Under the pieces are notes generated by a model. The model worked only from the letters and a program-made list of their open reading frames with translations, searched no databases and was not told where the DNA came from. Shown here in pieces: positions 10,732-45,130 of a DNA stretch of 64,000 nt. Source of the DNA: Melitaea cinxia (taxonomy: Eukaryota > Arthropoda > Insecta > Lepidoptera > Nymphalidae); contig NC_059396.1 of NCBI RefSeq assembly GCF_905220565.1, positions 7,289,206 through 7,353,205 of the forward strand, written 5' to 3'. A program made the translations under genes and the position numbers. The stretch's first letter is position 1. Each line of letters starts with the position of its first letter.

Positions 10732-11809
10732 TTTTTATAGTATTTTTACATATGAAGTGCCTTTGCTTTATTGTATAAGACAAGAGCTAAATATTAGTGA
10801 TGTAAATTATGTGAATAACGGACTACTAGATGCTTATTATTGGTTTTACTACTAAAATTTTATACAAGGCATAAGTATAGCGAAGTTACAAGTAAATATT
10901 TGTTAAACATGTTTGTTGTAATTTTATTAGTAAGACTGTTTTTAGAATATTTTATATACAGCCATTGACTGATAAGTTTGTGAAGGGGGTAGGTATTTAT
11001 TTATAAACAAAATTTATATTGTGTCATTGAAACTGACATAGTTTTGAAAAGTATAAATCAAGTATGGTGTTTACTATTTCATTGTTATGTGCGGTTAATT
11101 TTGTACGGTTTTAGATAAGTTTTAATTAATTATAAGAAAGAAGTGAAGTCTGTTTTTTATTTTTAAGAAGACCCCTAATATTTAAGTACTTTAAAAAAAA
11201 AAAGATTAGCCACGTGTTGGAAGATCTTTTACTTTTCGTCACCATGATTCACTTAATGTAACCATTAAAAGATAATATTGACATTTCTGAGACTGTGTGA
11301 AGTCACATAGGTACAGCTGCCCTAGAAAAAAACAGTATTTTTTTTCTAAATGTACACGTGCTACTGTAAGTGCTTGATATATTCAGCTTGTAACATCCCA
11401 CCGCTGGGCATAAGCCTCTTTCTCGATGTAGTAGAAAAAATATTATTTACTTATAATTATCCCAATATATATCTTTGTGCTATTTGTAGTCGAGATATTT
11501 TGTCCTTGTGATAAAACGATCGACCTAAAAAAATTTTACCTCCACGAATTAGAATCGACAACCGCTGGAAAATTCTAATGAATTGGAACCACGTTGCGTG
11601 AAAAATGCTGGCAACATTTTTGGCACCATAATTTCAATGACACTACCTAAATTTTATCTCTTCTCCCAGGAACTATACTAAATTTTGTGACAAAAAGTAT
11701 GACGTGTGCTAACTCGTATTGTGGACTAAAATCATCTTAAGTCTTACTCAAATTACTTTGTTAGTTTCGATGTGATGCATAGCTAAGGAGACTGACTGAG
11801 AAATAGACT
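10732..11809. other. 3' UTR and downstream spacer of copy A
   Basis: AT-rich. A reverse fragment of a tRNA-derived SINE tail (GTAACATCCCACCGCTGGGC) lies at about 11391-11450. No other gene is seen. Confidence 0.5.
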
Positions 11810-12573
11810 AATAAAAATAGGTAAAAACACTTTTTAAGTTAAACGGTTTTATGTTAAACATACATTGCAATGTTTAAGATAAATGTACTAAAAACCAAAA
11901 AATAATAAAATAGATACAGTCGTGGGAATTATAAACATATGCATAGACTAGACTAAAATAAAACCGTGGGGCACGTCAATTGTCTACAATCGTTGATTAA
12001 AATGTTTGTTTTGTAATGTTACACTATAATTAGGCAGTTGTTCAACCGACAAAGATGGACGTGTGATAAGTAGGGCTAGAATGTGGAAACAAGCTAGCAA
12101 GCTTGATTATAAGCGAGTTTTAGGGTTTCATAGTGGTGAGCGAGTAGTACTTTTATCATATGTTTTGTCGATTAAAGACAAACTACGAGCAGTGAAACGA
12201 TACCTCGCCAGCCAGCAGTGTGAATGTCCAACGATAAACTAGTTGAAACATCTCTTTTATTTACATGGAGTGTATAACTATTGGAATTTCCATGAGCAAG
12301 AAAATAGTAAGTAATTTCCTCACCGTCTGCGGGCCAACTGCCTATTTTAACGACGAATTAAACGATTCTTCTATCGCACATCAAGTCGATAATTTGTAGA
12401 CAATTGACGTGCCCCACGGTTTTATTTTAGTCTAGTCTATGCATATGTTTATAATTCCCACGACTGTATCTATTTTATTATTTTTTGGTTTTTAGTACAT
12501 TTATCTTAAACATTGCAATGTATGTTTAACATAAAACCGTTTAACTTAAAAAGTGTTTTTACCTATTTTTATT
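11810..12573. mobile_element. 764-bp non-autonomous element with 180-bp perfect inverted repeats
   Basis: Left arm 11810-11989 and right arm 12394-12573 are exact reverse complements base by base by my reading. The 404-bp interior has no long ORF. The arms begin AATAAAAATAGGTAAAAACA. No target duplication is obvious, so the superfamily is unknown. Such identity suggests recent insertion or arm-to-arm conversion. Confidence 0.85.
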
Positions 12574-12589
12574 TTCTAGTTTTTAGTTT

Positions 12590-13400
12590 TTATTTCGTAT
12601 TCTGTTTAATTCATTTAGTGCTTCATTATTGCAAGGCCCATCTTAAATATTGAGGTTGTATAGTGCACTGTATTCTTCTTGTCAAGCCCTTTTATTTGAT
12701 ACCCATATTGGTTGGATTGATAAAAAATTGTTATCAGACATTTGGTAGCGGCGGCCAGCTTAGATTTCAATTTTGCATAGTAAATTGTATTCTACTTGTT
12801 GAGACCTTTCATTTGATACCCATGTTGATGGGATTGATAAAACCTAAGTTATCCGCCATTTTGTAGAGGCCGCCATCTTGGATTTTAATTTTATATAGTA
12901 CATTGATTAAACTGGTTGAGCACTTTCATTTGATACCCATATTGATGGGATCGATAAAACCTACGTTATCCGCCATTTTGTAGCGGCCGCCATCTTGTAT
13001 TTCAATTTTTTATAGTATATTGTATTCTGCTTGTTGAGCCCTTTCATTTGATACCCATATTGATGGGATTGATAAAACCTACGTTATCCGCCATTTTGTA
13101 GCGGCCGCCATCTTGGATTTCAATTTTTTATAGTATATTGTATTCTGCTTGTTGAGCCCTTTCATTTGATACCCATATTGATGGGATTAATAAAACATAA
13201 ATTATCCGCCATTTTGTAGCGGCGGCCATCTTGAATTTATAATGATAATAAATAAACATAATTGTATTGTCACCAAAATCCAAAGTGTATACAAAATTTC
13301 AGATTAATCGGTTGACAGGAAGAGGGTGAAATTTGAATTACTAAATTTGACCCAAGAATAAATAATAAAAAAAAAAATAAAACAAACGGGGTGAGCTAAA
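12590..13400. repeat. Repeat element with 118-bp tandem units (5 copies)
   Basis: The marker GATACCCAT recurs with g at 12698, 12815, 12932, 13050 and 13168, spacing 117-118 bp. Each unit has a GTAGCGGCCGCCATCTTG-like core (some copies changed). The array is followed by TTTCAGATTAATCGGTTGAC and an A-rich end near 13360-13385, as in widespread lepidopteran interspersed repeats. Confidence 0.85.
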
Positions 13401-13409
13401 TAAAACCGT

Positions 13410-14936
13410 TTAAAAAAGAAGTTTTAGCGTCTGCTTTAATTACAAAATGCACCCTCCAAATAAATTTCAAATTACAGTCAATATACAAATTAATAATAAT
13501 AAAATTAATTACTAATATAATAATAACATACTGTACTGCACATTTAAACAAAGAACAAAATTAACGATACAAGCGATTATAGTCATAAATTGTACAATTA
13601 TTGTTTATTGCTAAAAAGCCATCTTCCAGACAACCTGATATATTCAAATGTACTGTTTTGTTTTTACTTTTAGCTTTTTGCGATAAATGCAAGTATTTAC
13701 TTTGTATCTACTTGTAATATAACGCAATAACGCCGAATCAACGTAAGTAATGTCGAAGACAACGTAAGTAAATATATTTTATACATATGTACGTTTACAA
13801 TAACTATAAAAAACCTTTATTTCACTCTCTAGGAGTAAAACAATAATAAATCTTCATATAAGCACTTTGGTTTTTAATTAAATGATGGACTTTTAATTGA
13901 CTTTAAAAATACACAGAGTTCGAGTAAAGTATGAGAGAAAGATTTTTTTTTAATCTTGCGCCAAAAATAATTTTACAATTTAAAATAACGGACTTTTACA
14001 CCACTATTTAACCCCCCTAAAATCTTTACTTAAGTATTATTAAAATTACCTAATGGTATTATTTTATTTACTTATATAGTACTAGCTAGGCTAACTTTAT
14101 AATCACTATTTGACTAATCAAACATGCAGTCTTTCTAATAATTGCAGTCTTTGTTATTCGATTAGTAAGGTTTATTTTTATTCTAGGTCCTGAATTTTTG
14201 TCAAAACAATTGCTTAAATAATTTTTCGACCCGTTGTTAGATTAGTCGCGAGTCTGATAGCGGATCCAGAAACACACAGAACAAAAGCACACACGCCAAG
14301 ACCACAATAAACATCTCACGATTTCACGATTTGCTAATATTTGGTTGAATTATTGTTCAACTAGTCGCTGGACTCTAGGTGCTCTACATAGAGTTATACG
14401 ATTTAATGCTCGATTGGTCGTTGTCAACTAACCTTAATTTTATTTCTTTAACTAGTAGGATTGAGGATTACTTTACTAATATTGAAACATTTACCCCACT
14501 ATAAATCTAAGCGAACAGCTATTTCCAAAACAAATTCCACAATTATCTGCTCGAATAAAGATGTGAAATGCTATGTGAATTATAAACAAAGATAAAAACG
14601 CCACAGCATTCGTTTTAATTCCTAGGCATTACTGCGTTAGAACATAAAAGACGTTGACTACCTAAAATTAACATAAATAGTTAGCAACAATAGATTCAGA
14701 GGTCAGTAATTCATGTTCATTGAAATATTCACAAAAACTGACATTTCTAAAAGTAAAAGCTGTGTAGGTATTTAATTATTTTAGTACCTGGATGACCGAG
14801 CTCAGCTCGGTAATATTATTATTTTTTTGTAAATCTTGTGTTTTGGAAATTATATTTTAATACGAATTATATACTGATGAAATATGAATAATATTTTTCG
14901 ATTTTACCGACAATAATAATTAAAAATATATATATA
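13410..14936. other. A-B spacer, AT-rich, nothing recognised
   Basis: No ORF of note, RNA gene or recognised repeat. Confidence 0.5.
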
Positions 14937-17503
14937 CTAGCTGTGCCCGCGGCTTCGCCCGCGTTGAAATCAGTGTGTCACAAAGTTTTCCCGGCACACT
15001 TCCAGTTAAACTCTCATTATAATCGGCTTAGCCGTTCCGTAAACCTTCCTCTTGAACCGCATGAAAATCCGTTCAGTAGATTTTGAGGAAATCGATCACA
15101 TACACTTTTGGGGACTTTGTTTTATAATACACTAACTGTTGCCCGCGACTACATCCGCGTGGTTATGAAGATATGCATTACTATTAAGATGTTTAACGCA
15201 TTTTTTTTTATTTCAGTCACTTGAAATGCTTATCACACTGAGTAACTTTTTAAAAGGCACAATTTAGTATAATTTAATACTTGTTTTTATAAAACCTCTC
15301 TATACACCTCATTTTTAGTTTTATTTTCAGGCTGTATATGTTTCATACAAACTATCAACCCCAATTAAACCCCCTTAGCGGTGGAATATCGCTAAATCTC
15401 TCTACTCTACTACTATTATCTACTAACTATAATCTACCTCCCTGCCAAATTTCATCTTTATCCATCCTAGATGGATGGACCTTCCAGCTGTTTTTGGGTT
15501 CTCGTGATGAGTGAGTCAGTGACCTTTCTCTTTTATATATATAGATTACGATGTATTATTTGGACACCTCCTCACCATCTATAGAGCATATATTTTAAAT
15601 TTCAAGTCTCTTACTTCAAAGACAGAACTTTCATACAAATTTCCAAGCCCCGTTTTATCCCCTTAGGGGTCGAGTTTCGTAAAATTTGTTCTTAGCGGAT
15701 GTTTACGCTCTATAAGGAACCTACCTATCAAATATCAAATTTGTAGCTGTTATAGTTTCGGGGATTTCGTGATGAATGAGTCAATGTACCACCCCCCGTT
15801 TTAACCCCGAAAGGGAGTTGATTTCTAAAGATACATTGTTTAGAGACCTCCTCACCATCTATGGAGCATACATTTTAAATTTCAAGTCTCTTACTTCAAA
15901 ATCATAGGACATTCATACAAACTTGCAACCCCCCATTTCACCCTCTTAGGGGTCGAGTTTCGTAAAATTTGTTCTTAGCGGATGTTTAAGCCCTATAAGA
16001 AACCTACCTATCAAATGTCAAATTTGTAGCTGTTATAGTTTCGGAGATTTCGTGATGAATGAGTCAATCTACCATCCCCCGTTTTAACCCCAAAAAGGAG
16101 TTGATTTCTAAAGATACATTGTTTGGACACCTCCTCACCATCTATAGAGCATACATTTTAAACTTCAAGTCGTTTACTTCAAAAACATAGGACTTTCATA
16201 CAAAATTCCAACCCCCGTTTTATCCCCTTAGGGGTCGAGTTTCGTAAAATCCGTTCTTAGCGGGTGTCTACGCCCTATAAGAAACCAACCTGCCAAATGT
16301 CAAATTTGTAGCTGTTATAGTTTCGGAGATTTCGTGATGAGTGAGTCAACCTACCATCCCCCGTTTCAACCCCAAAAGGGAGGTTATTTTTAAAGATACA
16401 TTATTTGTACACTTTCTCATCATCTATAGAGCATACATTTTAAATTTCAAGTCTCTTACTTCAAAAACATAGGACTTTCATACAAACTTCCAACCCCCGT
16501 TTTACTCCCTTAGGGGTCGAGTTTCGTAAAATCCGTTCTTAGCGGATGTCTACGATCTATAAGGAGCCTACTTGCTAAATTTCAAGTTTGTAAGTGTTAT
16601 AGTGTGTGTAGTTTTGGAGATTTCGTGATCAGTGAGTCAACCTACGAACCCCCGTTTTAACCCCAAAAAGGAGTTTATTTCTAAATATACATTATTTGGA
16701 CACCTCCTCATCATCTATTGAGCATACACTTTAAATTTCAAGTCTCTTACTTCAAAAACATAGGACTTTCGTACAAACTTCCAACCCCCGTTTTATCCCC
16801 TTAGGGGTCGAGTTTCGTAAAATTTGTTCTTAGCGGATGTTTACGCTCTATAAGGAACCTACCTATCAAACGACAAATTTGTAGCTGTTATAGTTTCAGA
16901 GATTTCGTGATGAATGAGTCAATGTACCATCCCCCGTTTTAACCCCGAAAGGGAGTTGATTTCTAAAGATACATTGTTTAGAGACCTCCTCACCATCTAT
17001 GGAGCATACATTTTAAATTTCAAGTCTCTTACTTCAAAATCATGGCACTTTCATACAAACTTCCAACCCCCGTTTTATCCCCTTAGGGGTTGAATTTCGT
17101 AAAATCCGGTCTTAGCGGATGTTTACACTCTATAAGGAGTCTTCCTGCCAAATTTCAAGTTTGTAGATGTTATAGTTTCGGAGATTTCGTGATGAGTGAG
17201 TCAACCTACCATCCCCCGATTCAACCCCAAAAGGGAGTTGATTTCTAAAGATATATTATTTGAACACCTTCTCATCATCTATAGAGCATACATTTTATAT
17301 TTCAAGTCTCTTACTTCAAATCATAGGACGTTCATACAAACTTGCAACCCCCATTTCACCCCCTTAGGGGTCGAGTTTCGTAAAATCCGTTCTTAACGGA
17401 TGCCTACGTCTTATAAGGAGCCTACCTGCCAAATTTCAAGTTTGTAGGTGTTATAGTTTCAGAGATTTCGTGATGAATGACCTTTCGCGTTTATATATAT
17501 AGA
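14937..17503 (-). mobile_element. Helitron-like element expanded by internal tandem array
   Basis: On the minus strand the element runs from a TC TATATATATAAA-type 5' end (near 17503) to a 3' end of GCGGGCACAG then CTAG then T (14937), the Helitron signature. The stretch next to 15504-15546 and the one at 17470-17503 share GACCTTTC then TTTATATATATAGAT, so the element probably began as about 600 bp and grew by tandem duplication. No Rep/Hel protein is present, so it is non-autonomous. Confidence 0.65.
15504..17480. repeat. Tandem array of about 282-bp units (7 units)
   Basis: The marker GTGATGA (GTGATCA in one unit) occurs at 15504, 15769, 16052, 16334, 16625, 16907, 17189 and 17470, spacing 265, 283, 282, 291, 282, 282, 281. 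Each unit carries TTTTAACCCC..GGAGTTGATTTC, CACCTCCTCACCATCTAT, TTCAAGTCTCTTACTTCAAA and CCTTAGGGGTCGAGTTTCGT. Confidence 0.93.
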
Positions 17504-17509
17504 TTATTA

Positions 17510-18915
17510 TAGATTATAGATTATAGATTATAGATAGATAAACTTAAAAAAAAATATACTTAAATACGAATTAGATGCGTTGAAAAAGGACTCCGTAATA
17601 GTTTTTCTCACAAAAGAAGCAACTTGAAAAAAAAGAAAAAAATAATAATAACATCTGGATTCAAACCGGGGTCTTCACATCGGGGATTTCCCATCTGAGC
17701 TATTATAAATTTGTACATATTGGCGAAATTTACCTTCGTATTACAATGCTATTGTAATAGTCTTTCATTACCTTTCAGGTACACGGATAAAACGACATTT
17801 TCACAAATGAACGACCTAACGAGATCGATTTATCGCCCCTGAAACTAAATTTCATGAAAATCGTTTTCAAGATCAAAATTATATATGCACTTATACAATA
17901 ATATAATAGTATATATACAATAATCGCTGGTTTAAAGGTATAAGATTTAAATTCTTATAATAGTTTTTATCATAAAATTCTCAAATACGAGAGTTAAATG
18001 TAAATGATACCTTTTTATTATAATTATGCTTGTTCTTGTGCTTGCTTATCTTTATCTTCTACCATTTTCCCAATTTTTTATTTTTTGTTGTTTAAAATTA
18101 AATGTACCTCTAAAAATAGTTATATTATAACCCATAATTAGTTGTAATGGCGAAAACTTTAAATAAATACAAATTTTCAAACATTTTCTTTATTTTTTTC
18201 AATTTATTTTTTTCAAAATAATTATATTAACTATATTAAGTAGAATTTATAACAAAACTGAACCATCGAAATATATTAACGCAAATGACTTCCAACGGCT
18301 GCACCAAAGAAGATAATCATTTATTGTGATCGTAATTGTCACGACATGATTAAAAAAAAATTGATATATTCACGAAAACAATAATCACACAAGACCTTAC
18401 GTTCAAAAATTCGAAACCTTCAATTCCTATTTGGGTAACTACTTATTACTCGACAAAGTAACAGGTACCGGTTAGCTTTGTATGTAGGTCTTGGTAATCG
18501 GTAGTGATCACTGAGCTCCGCTACCTAGTTTAAAAGTTATATATTTAATTCTTTGTTAGGTACTATATATAAAGTATTAATTTTATGGTAAGACTTTCTT
18601 AGTAAATTTACCACTGTAGTTTCATGAGGTACTAGGGAATGTACTTACAGAAACTAGATGGTGACTATTTGTTTATGAGTCTTCTTTTAGTACAGTGTAT
18701 TTATTGCAAATGAAGTTTCTACTATTCGTGTCAACTGTTATTATTGCCAAAGGAAAAACATGTTCGTAATTAATTATTTAGGACATGACGCTATTGACAT
18801 TCATTTTTTAATTCTATTTAGTTACTTCATTTTTTCTTTTTCAGTCTGTTGATGAATTTTACTATTTAACTATAACTAGTTTTTTCCCGCTACTTCTTAT
18901 GTCTAGATAGTACTC
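17510..18915. other. A-B spacer, AT-rich
   Basis: Largely unrecognised. At 17655-17715 the minus strand reads GCTCAGATGGGA then GGTTTGAATCC, an A-box/B-box-like pair, most likely an eroded tRNA-like SINE head and not a tRNA gene. Confidence 0.45.
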
Positions 18916-18919
18916 TAAA

Positions 18920-19665
18920 TCACCTATTGTTACTCAACTGGCAATGAAGGAATTTTAAATCGAATCATTACATGTGATGAAAAGTGGATCATGTACAATA
19001 ATCGGAAGCGCTCATTGCAATGGCTGAACCCTGGCGAGCCAGCCAAATCCTGCCTCAAGCGAAAATTGACTCAAAAAAAGTTACTTGTAAGCGTTTGGTG
19101 GACTAGTTTCGGTGTCGTTCTCTATAGTTTTTTTTTTTATCTGGCCAGACGATTACTGCAGATGTCTATTGCCAGCAACGGCAAACCATTATAGAAAAGC
19201 TAGCTGCTAAACAACCTAGGCTAGTCAATCGCTCTAGGCCACTGCTCTTTTTTTTGGTATCGCAGGGGAACCCCTTTACGGCCGATGTCCAGGACGCCCG
19301 GGTAGGCAGTCCTAGACCGTATGTCGACTTCAGTAACTGGGAGTGCAATACCAACCAAACCCCTGCGGGAGCCTTCAGCTGCTTTAATTGGAGGGTCCCG
19401 GATCTGCAGCCAACAGGATCCCTCTAGTGACAGGCTTCTCCTCCATGGAGCCAATGCTGATTCATGACAACGCTAGACCAGACACTGCACAAAAGACAGC
19501 TACCAAATTAGAGGAGCTTCAATTGGAATGTCTAAGACATCCACCCTGATCCCCGGATCTTGCTCCAAGATATTACCATTTTTTTCTAAATGTGGATAAC
19601 TTCTTGCAAGGGAAAAGTTCAACTCTGATGCGGTAGTCCAAACCGCCTTTAAACATTTGATTCAT
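18920..19665 (+). pseudogene. Mariner transposase relic, 5'-truncated and interrupted
   Basis: Reads RIITCDEKWIMYNNRKRSLQ then WLNPGEPAKSC (first catalytic Asp region), LVSVWWTSFG, then MLIHDNARPDTAQKTA (second Asp) and LECLRHPP-SPDLAPRYYHFF (third Asp), the mariner D,D34D layout. Frame changes, a stop in the SPDLAP region and a foreign block (about 19245-19440) interrupt it. The N-terminal third with the DNA-binding domain is not recognisable, so it is inactive. Confidence 0.85.
19245..19440. repeat. Foreign GC-rich insert inside mariner relic
   Basis: About 195 bp, richer in G+C than the surroundings, preceded by a T-run and placed between the RPLLF and MLIHDNARP blocks. Possibly the end of another retroelement; family not recognised. 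Confidence 0.45.
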
Positions 19666-19887
19666 TCCCGTCCGAGAGTTTTTTTTTTGTAAAGGAATCA
19701 ATGAACTACCTATAAAATGGCAAAAGTGCATAGATAGCAATGGTACATACTTTGATTAATTTTTGGGGGGTGATGGAACGGGGTGTTGAGTTCCTTGTTC
19801 GTCATCGCAAAGGGAGGATTAATTTTCAATTCGCAAGTAATACAAAGTATGTAGACGAAAAAAAATAAACAAATGCACTAGTCGTTA

Positions 19888-20010
19888 CTACGATGGGATA
19901 TATCCTTTCCAACAAAAAAAGAATTATCAAAATCGGTTAATAAACGACGAAGTTATTTAACGAACATACATTTAAAATATAACCTCCTTCTTTTTTGAAG
20001 TCGGTTAATA
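19888..20010 (-). repeat. Truncated copy of AACCGACTTC inverted-repeat family (T1)
   Basis: Contains CCTTTCCAACAAAAAAAGAATTATC and ends TTTTTTGAAGTCGGTTAA, the reverse complement of the start of 20251-20661. Confidence 0.75.
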
Positions 20011-20250
20011 AAATCATAATTAATTGAAATAATAACACTTTAAAATATTCTATGCAAATAAAAAAAAATACACACAAATAATTGATGCTTTAAGTTACTT
20101 GTCGGCGTTTCACTATATGAGTTCGAGGAAGGGCGTTGGGTCCACGCTCGAAGTCTCGTCTATACTATTCCGTTTGATGACAGCTCACAAGGACTTACGT
20201 AGAATCACTTCCTACTGTTATACGTTAGATATTTTTATCCAGTCCTCTTT

Positions 20251-20661
20251 TTTAACCGACTTCAAAAAAGGGGGAGGTTACTCAATTCGACCGTATATAT
20301 GTTTTTTTTTAATGTATGTTCGGAGATAACTCCGTCATTTATGGGCCGATTTCGATAATTCTTCTTTTGTTGGAAAGAAGATATCCCCACTTTGGTACCA
20401 TGATTAAGAAACCAGGATCTGATGATGGAATCCCAGAGAATTCGAGGAAAACTTTCAAAAATCCGGATAACTCTTTACTGGGTGCACCGATTTTAATGAT
20501 TTTTAATGTAATCGAAAGCCGATGTTTATCATGTGGTCGCATTTAAATTTCATCGAGATCTGATTACAACTTTTGGAGTAATCTTTGATAATGCGTATTT
20601 ACTCGACTATTTTTTCGTCTACCGACGTTTTATTACTTGTCAATATAATTGAAGTCGGTTT
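20251..20661 (+). mobile_element. T1 family element, complete (about 410 bp, inverted ends)
   Basis: Begins TTTTTTAACCGACTTCAA and ends AATTGAAGTCGGTTTTT, so the ends are inverted repeats of about 15 bp. The interior has GATAATTCTTCTTTTGTTGG and TTTCATCGAGATCTGATTAC blocks shared with the other copies. Non-coding, MITE-like. Confidence 0.75.
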
Positions 20662-20822
20662 TTCTTCGTTTGCCTGCAAACACAATTATTACTATACCGA
20701 AGTCTTGTCAAAGCAAATCGCAATATACTATAATCTCAAAATTTTATTAAGTTATGTTTTACTATAAATTTAAATAACATTACATCGGTTTCTGTAACGG
20801 TTACGGATTTCAATTAATTAAT

Positions 20823-21050
20823 ACTAGCGGCCCGCCCCGGCTTCGTGCGGTTGCCAAAACTATCAGTGTTCATTTACTATATTATGCATATTTATTATTA
20901 TGCATGTATCATACATATAAACCTTCTTCTGGAAGTAGTAGTAGTTTTAAAGATACGTATCATACAGACAGCTGGAGTTTTAGTTACTAATAGTTTCGGT
21001 GACTTGAATTGCTAAAACAGAACGTGTACGTAATGAGTTGACTTTATTTT
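20823..21050 (-). mobile_element. Helitron-like fragment
   Basis: Starts A/CTAGCGGCCCGCCCCGGCTTCG, the reverse complement of a Helitron 3' terminus, and matches 49683-49930 along AACTAT/GCAGTGTTC, ATGCATAT and AAACCTTCTTCTGGAA. Confidence 0.55.
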
Positions 21051-21559
21051 TATCATTTAGTACGATGATGATGAGTCTAGTTTGAGTCTTTTACTCTGTG
21101 GAAAATTGTGATGAATTATTTTATTGCAATTATGACTGACGAGTTACGATTAAGGTATAAAATAAAAACAGTACAAAGGACGAGCACGATTTTTGTGTTT
21201 GTTTGACCGGATAAACAGTAGGTATAATTATTTACTTATTTGTTTATTTCATCAACGTACAATGGTACGCATAGCATTGTTACAGCTTAGACTAATGTGA
21301 TGTTAAAACTAGTAATATTTCAGAACACATATGTACACACACACATGTTTTGAAATCTCATTCAGCTGCCACAAAGCTTGTGATATGGGGGCAATTTCGA
21401 GCAGATAAGATTTTGGCGATGGCATGCAAAACAGGTTGTCTGGGTGATGTATTCAGTCGCGCTGTACACTCACCACGTATCCACGAGACCACGTTTCTAG
21501 ACAGCCTGTTGTACCTAACTTACCCATGACGAATAAGCTCAGATACACGTCTTTTTTTG

Positions 21560-21800
21560 ACAAAGCTTTGGCGCAACGGTCACCACACTGGTTTGTGGCC
21601 TTTGCGCTGGCGGTTGCAGGGTTGATCCCCAGACATGACAAACATTTGTATTGGCCATACAGATGTTTACCATGGTCTGGGTGTTTGTGCAGTTCTTGTA
21701 GGTCTCTCCACCGTACCTCGAAGTGCACATCAAGCCGTCGGTCCCGGTTTTTATAATGTACACCTGATAGCGATCGTTACTTATACTAGCGCCCAAAACC
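21560..21800 (+). mobile_element. tRNA-derived SINE, 3'-truncated
   Basis: A-box-like TTGGCGCAACGG and B-box-like GGGTTGATCCCC, then a body with TCAAGCCGTCGGTCCCGG and GATAGCGATCGTTACTTATA that matches the SINE at 42566-42890 (TAAGCCGACGGTCCCGG). Confidence 0.7.
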
Positions 21801-22025
21801 CGTAGATGCGAACTTATTCCATATATTATGCCTTTTGTAAATCAAAGTAAGTGGCAACTTTTTGTCCTCCAGCATTGACGATTAATGCCAGGTGGGACCC
21901 AAGCGACAGTAAGTTGCTTCTCGTACTTCCACGCTGTCAAAAACCATGAAATCTATACTGTACCCCTGCACTGCATTTAAAAACACATAGAGTAAAGGAT
22001 TCTCAAAAGCTGACACGTATTAATA

Positions 22026-22240
22026 AGGGCCTGTTTCACCACTTGTGGATAACCCTATTTGATATATATATAGTATAATATATAGATTACCTATATAGAA
22101 AGATTTAAAGGCTTAAAGGCTTAATATTAAGTTTTTTACCATCGAATTCTACTATATTTATGAGATAATTCTATTCGCATATAATTAATCTTAAAGTTGC
22201 AATTTATTAATTGAGGAGAAACAGGTCCTGCTGGCTTATT
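22026..22240. repeat. Inverted-end repeat, GGGCCTGTTTCACC family
   Basis: Starts GGGCCTGTTTCACCACTTGT and ends near GGAGAAACAGGTCC, so the ends are inverted. The interior has TTTTTTACCATCGAATTCTACTA; a diverged copy lies at 37607-37785. Confidence 0.6.
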
Positions 22241-22244
22241 CTAC

Positions 22245-22895
22245 CTCCCGTCTATTTGTGTTATCATCCCTTAGACTATGTTCCGATTCAAAACTATACG
22301 AACTCTTATAACAGATTCAGCTACGATTATGGATACATTTTTAATTCAGATATTCGAGATGGTTACCGGTTACGTTACCGTTTAGGGATCACCCATCACT
22401 CCTCTCCCTATTCCTATAAATGACACTGACATTTCCATTGTATTATTTGACAATGACAATAAAAAAACAGTTATTGTGTCAAGTCAATGAATGACGACAA
22501 TCCATATATCCGATAAGTTTTCTAAGTAAATACACAATTACACATCTTTAATACGTATTTGTTGACAAATAAACAAACATTAAAAAAATTATGTATTGAT
22601 TTAGAATATTATAATAACGTCAGTACTGAATTTCTAACAGTAATGAAATATTGAATACAATAACTGAGCTGTCATAAAGTGAAACTGGTCTCAAATTAAA
22701 ATATATTTCTTAAAAAATAAATTATTCTAATCGTTGCCGTTCTCCGTTAAACAACTCATAATAGAGATGTGAGGATCTCTTTTGTTATAGTTCACTCTAA
22801 GACGAACAGTCAGAGCGCTACTAATGCGTATTGGAAGTTACTATATTTTAGTAAAAGTATCTTACAGTAATCACGTTGTTTCGTAGACGTTTTCG
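22245..22895. other. Upstream region of copy B
   Basis: AT-rich 5' flank. No TATA box at the expected distance from the proposed start site; the nearest TATATTTTA, at 22843, is about 60 bp upstream of it. Confidence 0.45.
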
Positions 22896-22899
22896 TTTG

Positions 22900-22933
22900 T
22901 CAGTTAGACGCGCGTCGTGGCGTAAAGCGGTCA
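22900..22933 (+). promoter_or_regulatory. Core promoter of copy B: initiator + downstream promoter element
   Basis: Arthropod initiator TCAGTT at 22900-22905 (A+1 = 22902) and GGTCA at 22929-22933, exactly +28 to +32, matching the DPE consensus RGWYV. This predicts a 34-nt 5' UTR. Sequence match only; the start site is inferred. Confidence 0.5.
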
Positions 22934-22935
22934 CC

Positions 22936-45130
<22,195 letters not shown>

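Noticed and set aside
15504..17480. Regular direct repeats considered as CRISPR-like
   Set aside because: The units are 282 bp with no unique spacers, in a eukaryotic genome, inside a Helitron-like element.
22876..22935. N-terminal extension of copy B from an upstream TTG
   Set aside because: It is not an ATG, it precedes the predicted transcription start, and the ATG at 22936 has a good context and starts the membrane anchor.
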